A stretch of DNA of 64,000 bases from contig NZ_CRPU01000001.1 in the NCBI RefSeq assembly GCF_001096185.1, positions 186,001-250,000 on the forward strand. Direction: 5' to 3'. The stretch comes from Streptococcus pneumoniae. GTDB taxonomy: Bacteria > Bacillota > Bacilli > Lactobacillales > Streptococcaceae. This document shows, piece after piece, positions 7,612 to 18,277 of this stretch. The notes under the pieces are model-generated. The model was not told the origin of the DNA and did no database searches. It saw only the letters and a list, made by a program, of their open reading frames with translations. A program made the position numbers and the translations under genes. How positions within the stretch are numbered: the first letter of the stretch is position 1; every line of letters begins with the position of its first letter.

Positions 7612-8165
7612 TATAGTCCCATTAAACGATAAGCCTGATCTCGGAGGTCCTTATCTGTTTCAAATAGACCACGAGCTACTGTCGTCAAGGTTGCTGTGCC
7701 TGGTTTTCTGACACCACGCATACTCATACACATATGCTCCGCCTCAATGACAACAAAGGCTCCTTTAGCACCTAGATACTCCATCAAGGCATCGGCCACT
7801 TCGATATTCAACCGTTCTTGAATTTGTGGCTTTTTCGAATAAACTTCAACCGTACGGGCTAGCTTAGACAAGCCTGCCACACGGCCATCTGGAATGTAGG
7901 CAATGTGCGCTCTACCATAAAATGGCAAGAAGTGGTGCTCACACATGGTGTGGAAAAAGATATCCTTTTCTACCACCATATTATCGTCAATAATCTCAAA
8001 GGATTTTGACAAATGTTCCTCCGCTGTTTGACCAAGACCTGAAAAAATCTCTTGGTACATACGAGCCACACGAGCAGGGGTTTCCTGCAAGCCCTCACGG
8101 TTAGCGTCCTCTCCGACAGCCTCGATAATCATTTTTACAGCTGTTTCAATCTTTTGTGTATCCAT
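7611..8165 (-). CDS. folE: GTP cyclohydrolase I
   Basis: 184 residues; makes dihydroneopterin triphosphate from GTP, the first step of folate synthesis. Zinc ligands lie in [13 protein letters not shown] (Cys and His) and [13 protein letters not shown] (second Cys); [21 protein letters not shown] is the conserved catalytic block. Length normal. The start overlaps the end of folC by 20 bases, showing translational coupling in the folP-folC-folE operon. The stop TAA (7613-7611) runs into a BOX repeat. Confidence 0.97.
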   Translation of the reverse strand: MDTQKIETAVKMIIEAVGEDANREGLQETPARVARMYQEIFSGLGQTAEEHLSKSFEIIDDNMVVEKDIFFHTMCEHHFLPFYGRAHIAYIPDGRVAGLSKLARTVEVYSKKPQIQERLNIEVADALMEYLGAKGAFVVIEAEHMCMSMRGVRKPGTATLTTVARGLFETDKDLRDQAYRLMGL

Positions 8166-9468
8166 TTTCGTTCTTCCTCTCCATCAGATAGGCTCTCACT
8201 TGGCTCAAGAAATACAAGGAACCTGTGACAATCCTAACTGTTTTTTTCTCTTCTTTTTTATCTGTCAATTTTTGCTCTAGAAAATCCTGCCAACCTTGGT
8301 AGCTGAGATTTCTAGACTTGGCTGCCTCTTTCAGCACGCTTTCATCAGTTGCCCGACTATCGTCAAAATGTGTCAGAGTAAGCTCGGTATCTGGTATTGT
8401 CCCCAGCAAATCCAACATATCCTCCAAGGCCTTGGTTTTGATACAAGTAAAGAGGATTTCCTTACGATAATCCGCAAAGCGTTCTTGCAAGGTTGCTAAT
8501 AAAGCCTTGATAGCATGGGGATTGTGGGCCCCATCCAAAATCATCAGGGGGTCTCTCGACACAACTTCCAAACGCCCTGGCCAACTGGTTTCTTCCAAGG
8601 CTTGAGCAAGCAAGTCATTGCTTGCTATTTCTCGGCCATACTCCTGACAAAAAGTATCAAGTAAAGCTATGGCCATTCCAGCATTCTCTATCTGGTGCAA
8701 ACCGAGCAGGCCAGTCTGGAAGTGACCTTGTCTGACAGCACTTGTATAGTCAAAGATTTCCCCTGTCACCACACTTTCTTGATGACGAACCTGATAATCT
8801 GTCCCATAGGCAAGTCTCGGCGCATCTTTCCCTTCCGCAATGTGGTCAATCACAGCCAAAGCTTCTAGAGCGATACGACCTGTCACCAAAGGAATTCCTT
8901 GTTTGACAATGCCCGCTTTCTGCTCTGCTATGGCTTCCAAAGTGTTACCAAGTAGGGCTACATGATCCAGTCCAATGGTTGTAATTCCTGTTAAAATCGG
9001 CTGGCAGACATTGGTACTATCCAAAAGTCCGCCCATACCCACTTCCATGATAGCCACATCTACTTTCTCTGAGGCAAAGTAGTCATAGGCTATGGCTGTT
9101 ATAATCTCAAACTCGGTTGTCCCCTGCAAATTGGTAGCCGATTCCCCTTCCAGCAAAGTCTGATAGTCTGACATGAGGGATTCTAGCCTCGCTTCTGGGA
9201 TAGATTCCCCATTGATGCTAATCTGGTCTGTGTAATGAATGAGATAGGGCGAGCTGAACACACCAACTCTCAGGCCCAGCTTTTCTAGCATCTTTTTCAA
9301 AAAAGCAATGGTCGAACCCTTGCCATTGGTCCCTCCGATATGGATGACCTTGAGTTTGAGATGGGGATTGCCACGCAAAGCTAATAGTTCCTCCATTCGT
9401 TCCAAGCCAAAATGCGGTTGGTCCGTCCGGTAGTTAGCAATCCACTGATTGTTTTCAAATTCTTTCAT
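8146..9468 (-). CDS. folC: dihydrofolate synthase / folylpolyglutamate synthase
   Basis: 440-residue Mur-ligase-type ATP enzyme that adds glutamate to dihydropteroate and folates. ATP loop [19 protein letters not shown], ligase signature [32 protein letters not shown], and C-terminal [14 protein letters not shown]. This is pneumococcal SulB. It starts one base after the folP stop and overlaps folE by 20 bases. Confidence 0.95.
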   Translation of the reverse strand: MKEFENNQWIANYRTDQPHFGLERMEELLALRGNPHLKLKVIHIGGTNGKGSTIAFLKKMLEKLGLRVGVFSSPYLIHYTDQISINGESIPEARLESLMSDYQTLLEGESATNLQGTTEFEIITAIAYDYFASEKVDVAIMEVGMGGLLDSTNVCQPILTGITTIGLDHVALLGNTLEAIAEQKAGIVKQGIPLVTGRIALEALAVIDHIAEGKDAPRLAYGTDYQVRHQESVVTGEIFDYTSAVRQGHFQTGLLGLHQIENAGMAIALLDTFCQEYGREIASNDLLAQALEETSWPGRLEVVSRDPLMILDGAHNPHAIKALLATLQERFADYRKEILFTCIKTKALEDMLDLLGTIPDTELTLTHFDDSRATDESVLKEAAKSRNLSYQGWQDFLEQKLTDKKEEKKTVRIVTGSLYFLSQVRAYLMERKNENGYTKD

Positions 9469-9469
9469 C

Positions 9470-10459
<990 letters not shown>

Positions 10460-10546
10460 CTATTTTACCATAAAAAGAAAAAAATGGACACGATTGCATT
10501 CATCTTTTTCCCAGTAGAAAGCAAGTAAGCAATTGTCAATAATCTT

Positions 10547-10696
10547 ATACTCTTCGAAAATCTCTTCAAACCGCGTCAACGCCGCCTTGCCGTATATATG
10601 TGACTGACTTCGTCAGTCTTATCTACAACCTCAAAACAGTGTTTTGAGCAGCCTGCGGCTAGTTTCCTAGTTTGCTCTTTGATTTTCATTGAGTAT
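10547..10696 (+). repeat. BOX repeat (A-B-C type)
   Basis: Complete BOX: ATACTCTTCGAAAATCTCTT, GCCTTGCCGTATATATG (boxA), TGACTTCGTCAGTC and AAAACAGTGTTTTGAG (boxB), then the boxC end TTTTCATTGAGTAT. It abuts the stop codon of the CPBP protease gene. Confidence 0.92.
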
Positions 10697-11406
10697 TAAA
10701 CAGAAATCCCTAATGTCCGACTCATAATCACCACAAGAGCCAACAAACAGAAAGCAATCCCATTAACAATCATGTGAAGCAAGATCGACATTTCCAAACG
10801 TTGGGTCTTGTAGGCCGTCCAAGATAGAACTGTCGACATACCTCCATAAATCAATAAAGAAGGTAAATTACTTGGTTGATGCAATAAAGCAAACACAATC
10901 GTACCGACTACAAATCCCAAGTTCTCCTTGCCTCGGAAAATCTTTTTAGGAACAATCCCACGGCACAAGATTTCCTCACAAATTGGAGCAAGCAAGGCTA
11001 GCAAGAAGAAGCTAGAAATCAGAGAACTATTCTGAACCATATCGTTAATCTGAGACTGGTTAGCTGTTGTCGTCTCATTTGACAGTTGCAACAAGATAGA
11101 ACCAAGTATATTTGACCCGACAATAACTAAATAACTCAAGCCCAAACGTGCCAAATCTTTAGCTCTAAAAAAAGAAAAATTAAAACTAGCTAACTTGGTT
11201 TTACGAGCTCCCATAATAAATAGAGCCAGAACCACAATTGAAAGGCCAGCAACTATCAGCCCTGACTGTAGCAGGGCTACTTCTTTTAAAGTCAAAATAG
11301 AGGTAACCACTAGGGGAACCTGATATAAAAGGACGGCAAGTAAAAAGACCAAAATCCAGCCTGCACGATTCAACAATTCTTTCCACATATTTTTCTCTTT
11401 CATCAC
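10696..11406 (-). CDS. CPBP family intramembrane glutamic endopeptidase
   Basis: 236-residue membrane protein with about seven hydrophobic segments. The CPBP (Abi/CAAX) motifs are present: APICEEILCRGIVPKKIF (Glu-Glu-xxx-Arg) and VFALLHQPSNLPSLLIYG (Phe-xxx-His), then HMIVNGIAF. Family members cleave membrane substrates; in streptococci several protect against self bacteriocins, but the substrate here is unknown. Start ATG 11406 (or 11403) after AAGGAGAT. The stop codon is formed at the edge of a BOX repeat, hinting that the repeat may have trimmed or replaced the original 3' end. Confidence 0.85.
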   Translation of the reverse strand: MMKEKNMWKELLNRAGWILVFLLAVLLYQVPLVVTSILTLKEVALLQSGLIVAGLSIVVLALFIMGARKTKLASFNFSFFRAKDLARLGLSYLVIVGSNILGSILLQLSNETTTANQSQINDMVQNSSLISSFFLLALLAPICEEILCRGIVPKKIFRGKENLGFVVGTIVFALLHQPSNLPSLLIYGGMSTVLSWTAYKTQRLEMSILLHMIVNGIAFCLLALVVIMSRTLGISV

Positions 11407-11455
11407 CTATCTCCTTTGTATTAAAAAAGGGGGGAAATCCCCCTGGGTCATTCTA

Positions 11456-12874
11456 TTATAAGGCCATGCTGATGTAGTTAAGGATAAACAAGGCATCCAA
11501 AATCCAAATCATGGCATGAACATCTTTAACTTGACCTTTGACAAGCTTAGTCAAAGTGTAAGTCAAGAAACCAACTGCAATCCCTTGAGTGATAGAGTAG
11601 CTGAATCCCATAAAGATAGATGTGAAGAAGGCAGGAACTGCTTCAGACATATCATCCCAATGGATATTTTTCAAGCTACCAAGCATCATAATCCCAACGA
11701 TAATCAAGATTGGAGCTGTAGCCGCTGTTGGTACGATCGCTAGAAGTGGGCTAAAGAAGCTTGAAATCGCAAAACAGATAGCTACAACCAAGGCTGTCAA
11801 ACCAGTACGTCCACCTGCACCGATACCAGCAGCAGACTCAACATAAGTCGTTACGTTTGAAGTACCTGCAATGGCACCGACTGTCGTTCCAATCAAATCA
11901 GAGTAAAGAGCCTTATCCAATTTGGCTGATTGGTGATTTTCACCATTTGTCGCTACAATACCAACTTTTTCACCTGTACCGATCAAGGTACCAATTGTGT
12001 CAAAAATATCTGTCAATGAGAAGGCAAGAATGGCCATCAGAGTTTCAGGCAAGCGAGCTGTATCTGAAACCAAAGCTCCCAAACCTTCTGAACCAAGAGC
12101 TGCACCAAAGATTGTCTTCAAATCTTCAAAAGCTGCACCAACATGGTTATTAGCAAAATCGATACTAGACAAATCAACCAAACCAACTGCAATAGCAAGA
12201 ACAGTTGTTGTCAAGATAGAGAGAATAATTCCCCCTTTAATCCCTTTGATGACAAAGAAGATAGTAATGGCAAGTCCTGCAAGAGCCACTAAAACAGCTG
12301 GATTATTAAAGCTGACCAATCCTGGAACTGCTGAAGAGTTTGCTGCAATCGTTGCTTGAGCTTTGTCAGCCCCTTCTCCTACAACAGTATAGTTGCCTGG
12401 ATCAATCGTGAATTTCAAAAGTCCAGCATTCTTAATCCCTACATAGGCAAGGAAGACACCGATACCAGCTGAAATAGCTGAGCGAAGAGCATTGGGAATC
12501 GATTCAATGATCATTTTACGAACATTTGTCAAGGTAATAATCAATGAAATAATCCCACAGATGAAGACCATAGCTAGGGCTTCTTGCCAAGAATAACCAA
12601 GCCCGAATACAACTGTAAAGGTAAAGAAGGCATTGAGTCCCATACCTGGCGCTTGGGCATAAGGTAAGTTAGCATAAAAAGCCATCATCAAGGTACCCGC
12701 TACTGCACCAATAATCGTCGCTAGGAAGACGCCCTGAGCAGGCATTCCTGTTTGTGAAAGTATTTGTGGGTTTACAAAGAGAATATAGCTCATTGCAAAG
12801 AAAGTTGTTAAACCAGCGAGAACCTCTGTACGAACGTCTGTACCGTTCTCTTTTAGTTTAAATAATTTGTCCAT
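11456..12874 (-). CDS. pbuO: NCS2/AzgA-type guanine-hypoxanthine permease
   Basis: Purine base:proton symporter of the inner membrane, about 472 residues with about 12 membrane segments. The start is the second Met of LMMDKLFKLK, with AAGGAG 7 bases upstream; further upstream codons lack a ribosome site. AzgA-type marks: TEVLAGLTTFFAMSYILFVN, QAPGMGLNAFFTFTVV, FSLTDIFDTIGTLIGTGEK, ESAAGIGAGGRTGLTALVV. Single gene, divergent from the Cof phosphatase. Guanine/hypoxanthine is favoured over xanthine from the AzgA features. No purine riboswitch was seen in the short leader. Confidence 0.9.
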   Translation of the reverse strand: MDKLFKLKENGTDVRTEVLAGLTTFFAMSYILFVNPQILSQTGMPAQGVFLATIIGAVAGTLMMAFYANLPYAQAPGMGLNAFFTFTVVFGLGYSWQEALAMVFICGIISLIITLTNVRKMIIESIPNALRSAISAGIGVFLAYVGIKNAGLLKFTIDPGNYTVVGEGADKAQATIAANSSAVPGLVSFNNPAVLVALAGLAITIFFVIKGIKGGIILSILTTTVLAIAVGLVDLSSIDFANNHVGAAFEDLKTIFGAALGSEGLGALVSDTARLPETLMAILAFSLTDIFDTIGTLIGTGEKVGIVATNGENHQSAKLDKALYSDLIGTTVGAIAGTSNVTTYVESAAGIGAGGRTGLTALVVAICFAISSFFSPLLAIVPTAATAPILIIVGIMMLGSLKNIHWDDMSEAVPAFFTSIFMGFSYSITQGIAVGFLTYTLTKLVKGQVKDVHAMIWILDALFILNYISMAL

Positions 12875-13007
12875 CATCAATCTCCTTTTAATTTTTACGA
12901 ACAATAATAGAATTATATCATTTATCATTCACTTTTTCAATGTCTTTGTTTGATTTGTTTAAGAAATTAATCCAATTTCATTTTTTGTTTGGAATCTGCT
13001 TTTCTGC

Positions 13008-13024
13008 CTGCTTTCTGTTATAAT
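13008..13024 (+). promoter_or_regulatory. extended -10 promoter of the Cof phosphatase gene
   Basis: TGTTATAAT (13016-13024), an extended -10 element, 40 bases before the ATG; the -35 is weak. Confidence 0.5.
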
Positions 13025-13063
13025 AGAAGACATCTTATCTGAAAACACACTAGAAAGGTCCAT

Positions 13064-13876
13064 ATGACGAAAAAAATTATTGCAGTTGACCTGGATGGAA
13101 CCCTGCTCAACTCAGACAGTCAAATTTCTGACTTTACCAAAAGAACCATCAAAAAAGTTGCTGAAAAAGGCCATCAGGTTATTATTACGACAGGTCGCCC
13201 TTACCGTATGTCAAAAGATTTTTACCGTGAACTGGGCTTAGACACTCCTATGATTAACTTCAACGGATCCCTTACTCATTTACCAGACCAAGTTTGGGAT
13301 TTTGAAAAGTGTTTGACTGTAGACAAAAAATATCTGCTAGATATGGTTCAACGTTCAGAGGACATTCAAGCCGATTTTATCGCTGGAGAATATCGTAAAA
13401 AATTCTACATTACAAATCCCAATGAAGAAATTGCCAATCCCAAACTATTTGGTGTAGAAGCTTTCCAGCCTGAAGATCAATTCCAGCCTGAATTGGTGAC
13501 CAAGGACCCTAACTGTATCCTCTTGCAGACCAGAGCCAGTGACAAATATGCCTTGGCAAAAGAAATGAACGCCTTCTACCAGCATCAACTTTCTATCAAT
13601 ACCTGGGGAGGTCCGCTCAATATCCTTGAATGTACCCCAAAAGGTGTCAACAAGGCCTTTGCTTTGGACTACTTGCTCAAGATAATGAATCGTGACAAAA
13701 AAGATTTGATTGCCTTTGGAGATGAACACAATGATACCGAAATGCTCGCTTTTGCTGGGAAGGGTTATGCCATGAAAAATGCCAATCCAGAGCTACTCCC
13801 TTATGCAGATGAGCAAATTTCCCTTACCAACGACCAAGATGGGGTTGCCAAAACCCTACAAGACTTATTCTTATAA
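13064..13876 (+). CDS. Cof-type HAD-superfamily phosphatase
   Basis: 270-residue cytoplasmic phosphatase, probably acting on sugar phosphates or similar small substrates. HAD motif I AVDLDGTLLNSDSQIS (nucleophile and acid Asp), motif II IITTGRPYR, motif III Lys in TPKGVNKAFALDYLL, motif IV AFGDEHNDTEMLAFAGKGYA. The type IIB (Cof) cap lies between motifs II and III. Single gene between the purine permease and a BOX repeat; the actual substrate is not predictable. Confidence 0.92.
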   Translation: MTKKIIAVDLDGTLLNSDSQISDFTKRTIKKVAEKGHQVIITTGRPYRMSKDFYRELGLDTPMINFNGSLTHLPDQVWDFEKCLTVDKKYLLDMVQRSEDIQADFIAGEYRKKFYITNPNEEIANPKLFGVEAFQPEDQFQPELVTKDPNCILLQTRASDKYALAKEMNAFYQHQLSINTWGGPLNILECTPKGVNKAFALDYLLKIMNRDKKDLIAFGDEHNDTEMLAFAGKGYAMKNANPELLPYADEQISLTNDQDGVAKTLQDLFL

Positions 13877-13885
13877 CCTATACTG

Positions 13886-13998
13886 ATACTCAATGAGAAT
13901 CAAAGAGCAAACTAGGAAGCTAGCCGTAGGTTGCTCAAAGCACTGCTTTGAGGTTGTAGATGAAGCTGACGTGGTTTGAAGAGATTTTCGAAGAGTAT
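13886..13998 (-). repeat. BOX repeat
   Basis: ATACTCAATGAGAATCAAAG to TTTTCGAAGAGTAT, with AAAGCACTGCTTTGAGG in the middle; the boxA core GCCTTGCCGTA is lacking. Confidence 0.88.
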
Positions 13999-14021
13999 GA
14001 CCAGCTTGCAAGCTGGTCTTT
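13999..14021 (+). terminator. terminator after the Cof gene
   Basis: Perfect 20-base palindrome GACCAGCTTGCAAGCTGGTC followed by TTT, directly after the BOX repeat. Confidence 0.75.
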
Positions 14022-14214
14022 GTGCTCTTTTCACAGTCTCATCAACCAGTTAATCGATTGTTCTACTTTTTGTCTCCAAAACCTTGGAAAAGGCTTTCTT
14101 TTGTGATATACTTCACATATAAATACAAGAGAGCTCGTCACACTCGACTCTGTTGACAAAAAATCAATCCAGTCCCGTTGTCCCTGTTCTCAGTCAATAT
14201 CAAGGAGGATAGCT

Positions 14215-15234
14215 ATGAAAGCTGTTGTTGTAAATCCAGAAAGCACTGGTGTTGCTATTGAAGAAAAAGTACTCCGTCCACTTGAAACTGGGGAAGCACT
14301 TGTAGAAGTTGAATACTGTGGCGTTTGCCACACCGACCTCCACGTTGCTCATGGTGACTTTGGTCAAGTCCCAGGACGTGTTCTTGGGCACGAAGGTATC
14401 GGTATCGTTAAAGAGATTGCTCCAGATGTGAAAAGCCTTAAAGTCGGTGACCGCGTCAGCGTTGCTTGGTTCTTTGAAGGATGTGGCACTTGCGAATACT
14501 GTACAACTGGTCGCGAAACCCTTTGCCGTACAGTGAAAAATGCTGGCTACTCAGTAGACGGTGGTATGGCTGAACAATGTATCGTAACTGCTGACTATGC
14601 TGTCAAGGTTCCTGACGGACTTGATCCAGCCCAAGCTTCTTCTATCACATGTGCTGGAGTAACAACCTATAAAGCTATCAAAGAAGCAAAAGTTGAACCA
14701 GGCCAATGGGTTGTTCTTTACGGTGCTGGTGGACTTGGTAACCTCGCTGTTCAATACGCTAAAAAAGTATTCAATGCTCATGTTATCGCAGTCGATATCA
14801 ACAATGACAAACTTGCCCTTGCAAAAGAAGTAGGCGCTGACATTGTGATTAACGGCCTCGAAGTTGAAGATGTAGCTGGACTCATTAAAGAAAAAACTGA
14901 TGGAGGAGCTCATTCAGCTGTCGTAACTGCTGTGTCTAAAGTTGCCTTCAACCAGGCTGTTGACTCCATTCGTGCTGGTGGTCGCGTCGTCGCTGTTGGT
15001 CTTCCTTCTGAAATGATGGAACTCAGCATCGTTAAAACAGTCCTCGATGGAATCCAAGTCATCGGTTCTCTTGTCGGAACTCGTAAAGACTTAGAAGAAG
15101 CCTTCCAATTTGGTGCAGAAGGTCTGGTAGTCCCAGTTGTTCAAAAACGTCCAGTAGAAGATGCTGTTGCCATTTTCGACGAAATGGAAAAAGGCCAAAT
15201 CCAAGGACGTATGGTACTCGACTTCACCCACTAA
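14215..15234 (+). CDS. adhP: zinc-dependent alcohol dehydrogenase
   Basis: 339-residue cytoplasmic NAD-linked dehydrogenase, interconverting ethanol and acetaldehyde in mixed-acid fermentation. Catalytic zinc residues: [22 protein letters not shown] and the later Cys in [12 protein letters not shown]. Structural zinc: four Cys in [16 protein letters not shown]. The Rossmann loop is [20 protein letters not shown]. Length and motifs match propanol-preferring AdhP. AGGAGG precedes the ATG by 8 bases. It is a single gene ending at a strong hairpin, upstream of manLMN. Confidence 0.95.
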   Translation: MKAVVVNPESTGVAIEEKVLRPLETGEALVEVEYCGVCHTDLHVAHGDFGQVPGRVLGHEGIGIVKEIAPDVKSLKVGDRVSVAWFFEGCGTCEYCTTGRETLCRTVKNAGYSVDGGMAEQCIVTADYAVKVPDGLDPAQASSITCAGVTTYKAIKEAKVEPGQWVVLYGAGGLGNLAVQYAKKVFNAHVIAVDINNDKLALAKEVGADIVINGLEVEDVAGLIKEKTDGGAHSAVVTAVSKVAFNQAVDSIRAGGRVVAVGLPSEMMELSIVKTVLDGIQVIGSLVGTRKDLEEAFQFGAEGLVVPVVQKRPVEDAVAIFDEMEKGQIQGRMVLDFTH

Positions 15235-15253
15235 TCTAATAGAAACCTATTTT

Positions 15254-15282
15254 AAAAGTTGGAAGCTTCTTCCAACTTTTTT
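15254..15282 (+). terminator. adhP terminator
   Basis: AAAAGTTGGAAG pairs with CTTCCAACTTTT, followed by TT. Confidence 0.85.
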
Positions 15283-15378
15283 ATATTAAATTTTAAATAA
15301 GAATTCAAGATTACTCCTCAAAAACTCAACATATCAACATACAAAAATAAAAATTTTTTAATTTTTTATGATAAATAG

Positions 15379-15407
15379 TTGCTTTTTTTATGAAAACGGT
15401 TTATACT
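15379..15407 (+). promoter_or_regulatory. manLMN promoter with cre site in the spacer
   Basis: TTGCTT (15379-15384), 17-base spacer, TATACT (15402-15407). The spacer holds ATGAAAACGGTTTAT (15390-15404), which matches the cre consensus at all but one defined position. CcpA control of the mannose PTS is expected. Confidence 0.6.
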
Positions 15408-15466
15408 TAAACAGTCTTAAAGTTTTCTTAAATGAAAACTAAAACAAAAAAGGAGGAATGACAATA

Positions 15467-16456
15467 ATGAGTATCGGAATCATTATTGCGAGCCACGGCG
15501 AATTTGCTGCGGGTATTCATCAGTCAGGATCTATGATCTTTGGTGAACAAGAAAAGGTTCAAGTTGTGACCTTTATGCCAAATGAAGGTCCTGATGATCT
15601 ATACGCTAAGTTTAATAACGCTGTTGCTGCATTTGACGCAGAAGATGAGGTTCTAGTTTTGGCTGACCTTTGGAGTGGTTCTCCATTTAACCAAGCTAGT
15701 CGCGTGATGGGAGAAAATCCTGAGCGTAAGTTTGCCATCATCACAGGACTTAACTTACCGATGTTGATTCAAGCCTACACAGAGCGCCTCATGGACGCTG
15801 CTGCAGGTGTAGAAAAAGTCGCTGCTAATATCATTAAAGAAGCCAAAGATGGCATCAAAGCTCTTCCAGAAGAGCTAAATCCAGTTGAAGAAGTTGCAAG
15901 CGCTGCAGCTGCTCCAGTTGCCCAAACTGCTATCCCAGAAGGAACTGTTATCGGAGACGGTAAATTGAAAATCAATCTTGCCCGTCTTGACACACGTCTA
16001 CTTCACGGTCAGGTTGCAACTGCTTGGACTCCAGATTCAAAAGCAAATCGTATCATCGTTGCTTCAGATAACGTGGCTAAAGACGACCTTCGTAAAGAAT
16101 TGATTAAACAAGCAGCTCCAGGTAATGTCAAGGCTAACGTGGTTCCAATTCAAAAACTGATTGAGATTTCAAAAGACCCACGTTTTGGAGAAACACATGC
16201 CCTTATCTTGTTTGAAACACCTCAAGATGCCCTTCGTGCCATCGAAGGCGGCGTGCCAATCAAGACTCTTAACGTTGGTTCTATGGCTCACTCAACAGGT
16301 AAAACATTGGTCAATACCGTTTTGTCTATGGACAAAGAAGATGTTGCTACATTTGAAAAAATGCGTGACTTGGGTGTTGAATTTGATGTCCGTAAAGTAC
16401 CAAATGATTCTAAAAAAGATTTGTTTGACTTGATTAACAAAGCCAATGTCAAATAA
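15467..16456 (+). CDS. manL: mannose/glucose PTS EIIAB
   Basis: 329-residue cytoplasmic subunit of the mannose-family PTS that imports and phosphorylates glucose, mannose and amino sugars. The IIA domain (about 1-130) has the phospho-His in [13 protein letters not shown]; an Ala/Pro-rich linker ([16 protein letters not shown]) joins the IIB domain with its His in [15 protein letters not shown]. The start at 15467 is chosen because AAGGAGG lies 11 bases upstream; the ATG at 15458 is too close to it. First gene of manLMN. Confidence 0.96.
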
Positions 16457-16483
16457 GCCATTATTTATGAAAGGATTTTAAAC

Positions 16484-17287
16484 ATGTCTATTATTTCTAT
16501 GGTTTTAGTAGTCGTTGTAGCCTTCTTTGCAGGTCTTGAAGGCATCCTCGACCAGTTCCAATTTCACCAACCACTTGTAGCCTGTACCCTTATTGGGCTT
16601 GTAACAGGTCACTTGGAAGCAGGGATTATCCTCGGTGGATCGCTTCAAATGATTGCCCTTGGTTGGTCAAATATCGGTGCTGCTATCGCTCCTGATGCTG
16701 CACTTGCTTCTGTCGCTGCTGCCATTATCATGGTTCTTGGTGGTGACTTTACCAAGACTGGTATCGGTGTTGCCCAAGCGGTTGCTATCCCTCTTGCCGT
16801 AGCTGGACTTTTCTTGACAATGATTGTTCGTACAATTTCAGTTGGTTTGGTTCATACTGCAGATGCTGCCGCTAAAAAAGGTGACTTCGGCGCTGTGGAG
16901 CGTGCGCATTTCATTGCGCTACTCTTCCAAGGACTTCGTATCGCGCTTCCTGCAGCTCTTCTCCTTATGGTACCAACTGAAACTGTACAAAGTATCCTTA
17001 GTGCCATGCCAGACTGGCTCAAAGATGGTATGGCTATCGGTGGTGGTATGGTCGTTGCCGTTGGTTACGCCATGGTTATCAACATGATGGCAACTCGTGA
17101 AGTATGGCCATTCTTCGCTCTTGGTTTCGTTCTCGCTGCTGTGTCAGATATTACTCTAATCGGATTCGGTGCTATCGGTGTTGCTATCGCTCTTATCTAC
17201 CTTCACCTTTCTAAAACTGGTGGAAATGGTGGCGGAGGAGCCGCAACTTCTAACGACCCAATCGGCGATATCCTAGAAGACTACTAA
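16484..17287 (+). CDS. manM: mannose/glucose PTS EIIC
   Basis: 267-residue membrane permease subunit with several hydrophobic helices. Marks of the family: GLEGILDQFQFHQPLVACTL, GHLEAGIILGGSLQMIALGW, and AIAPDAALASVAAAIIMV. With ManN it forms the translocation channel that also serves as the receptor of class IIa bacteriocins in related bacteria. It lies 27 bases after manL with GAAAGGATT as ribosome site. Confidence 0.96.
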   Translation: MSIISMVLVVVVAFFAGLEGILDQFQFHQPLVACTLIGLVTGHLEAGIILGGSLQMIALGWSNIGAAIAPDAALASVAAAIIMVLGGDFTKTGIGVAQAVAIPLAVAGLFLTMIVRTISVGLVHTADAAAKKGDFGAVERAHFIALLFQGLRIALPAALLLMVPTETVQSILSAMPDWLKDGMAIGGGMVVAVGYAMVINMMATREVWPFFALGFVLAAVSDITLIGFGAIGVAIALIYLHLSKTGGNGGGGAATSNDPIGDILEDY

Positions 17288-17310
17288 GATAAGAAAGGAC
17301 TGAAAACATC

Positions 17311-18222
17311 ATGACTGAAAAACTTCAATTAACTAAATCAGATCGTAAAAAAGTTTGGTGGCGTTCAACCTTCTTACAAGGGTCTTGGAACTTTGAACGG
17401 ATGCAAAACTTGGGCTGGGCTTATACACTCATTCCAGCTATCAAAAAACTCTATACTAAAAAAGAAGATCAAATCGCTGCTCTTGAACGTCACCTTGAGT
17501 TCTTCAACACTCATCCATACGTAGCTGCTCCAGTCATGGGGGTTACTCTTGCGCTTGAAGAAGAACGTGCTAACGGTGTGGAAATCGATGACGCTGCTAT
17601 CCAAGGGGTTAAAATCGGTATGATGGGACCTCTTGCTGGTATCGGTGACCCAGTATTCTGGTTTACAGTACGCCCAATCCTTGGATCTCTCGGTGCTTCA
17701 CTTGCCCTTACTGGCAATATCTTGGGGCCACTCCTCTTCTTTGTTGCATGGAACTTGATTCGTATGTCATTCTTGTGGTATGTTCAAGAGATTGGATACA
17801 AGGCTGGATCAGAAATCACTAAAGATATGTCTGGTGGTATCCTTCAAGATATCACTAAAGGAGCTTCTATCCTTGGGATGTTCATTCTTGCTGTCCTTGT
17901 TCAACGCTGGGTAAATATTAAATTTGCTTTCGATGTTTCTAAAGTTCAACTAGATGAAAAGGCTTATATCCATTGGGATAAATTGCCAGAAGGGTCTAAA
18001 GGTATCCAAGAAGCATTCGCACAAGTAGGACAAGGATTGTCTCAAACTCCTGAAAAAGTTACTACTTTCCAACAAAACTTGGATATGTTGATTCCTGGAT
18101 TATCAGGACTACTCCTTACTTTACTTTGCATGTACTTACTTAAGAAAAAAGTATCTCCAATCACTATTATCCTTGCCCTCTTCGCAGTGGGTATTGTGGC
18201 ACATGTTCTTCACATCATGTAA
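17311..18222 (+). CDS. manN: mannose/glucose PTS EIID
   Basis: 303-residue membrane subunit. The soluble N-terminal part has FLQGSWNFERMQNLGWAYTL and FFNTHPYVAAPVMGVTLALE; MMGPLAGIGDPVFWFTVRPI and the C-terminal helix LLTLLCMYLLKKKVSPITII are typical. It completes manLMN, 23 bases after manM, and ends at a two-way terminator. Confidence 0.96.
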   Translation: MTEKLQLTKSDRKKVWWRSTFLQGSWNFERMQNLGWAYTLIPAIKKLYTKKEDQIAALERHLEFFNTHPYVAAPVMGVTLALEEERANGVEIDDAAIQGVKIGMMGPLAGIGDPVFWFTVRPILGSLGASLALTGNILGPLLFFVAWNLIRMSFLWYVQEIGYKAGSEITKDMSGGILQDITKGASILGMFILAVLVQRWVNIKFAFDVSKVQLDEKAYIHWDKLPEGSKGIQEAFAQVGQGLSQTPEKVTTFQQNLDMLIPGLSGLLLTLLCMYLLKKKVSPITIILALFAVGIVAHVLHIM

Positions 18223-18232
18223 TCAAGCAACT

Positions 18233-18269
18233 AAAAAGGAACCAGGTTCTAAAATCTGATTCCTTTTTT
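18233..18269. terminator. two-way terminator manN / pepC
   Basis: AAAAAGGAA with CAG pairs with CTG and TTCCTTTTTT; U runs on both strands serve the converging genes. Confidence 0.8.
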
Positions 18270-18277
18270 CTATGCTT

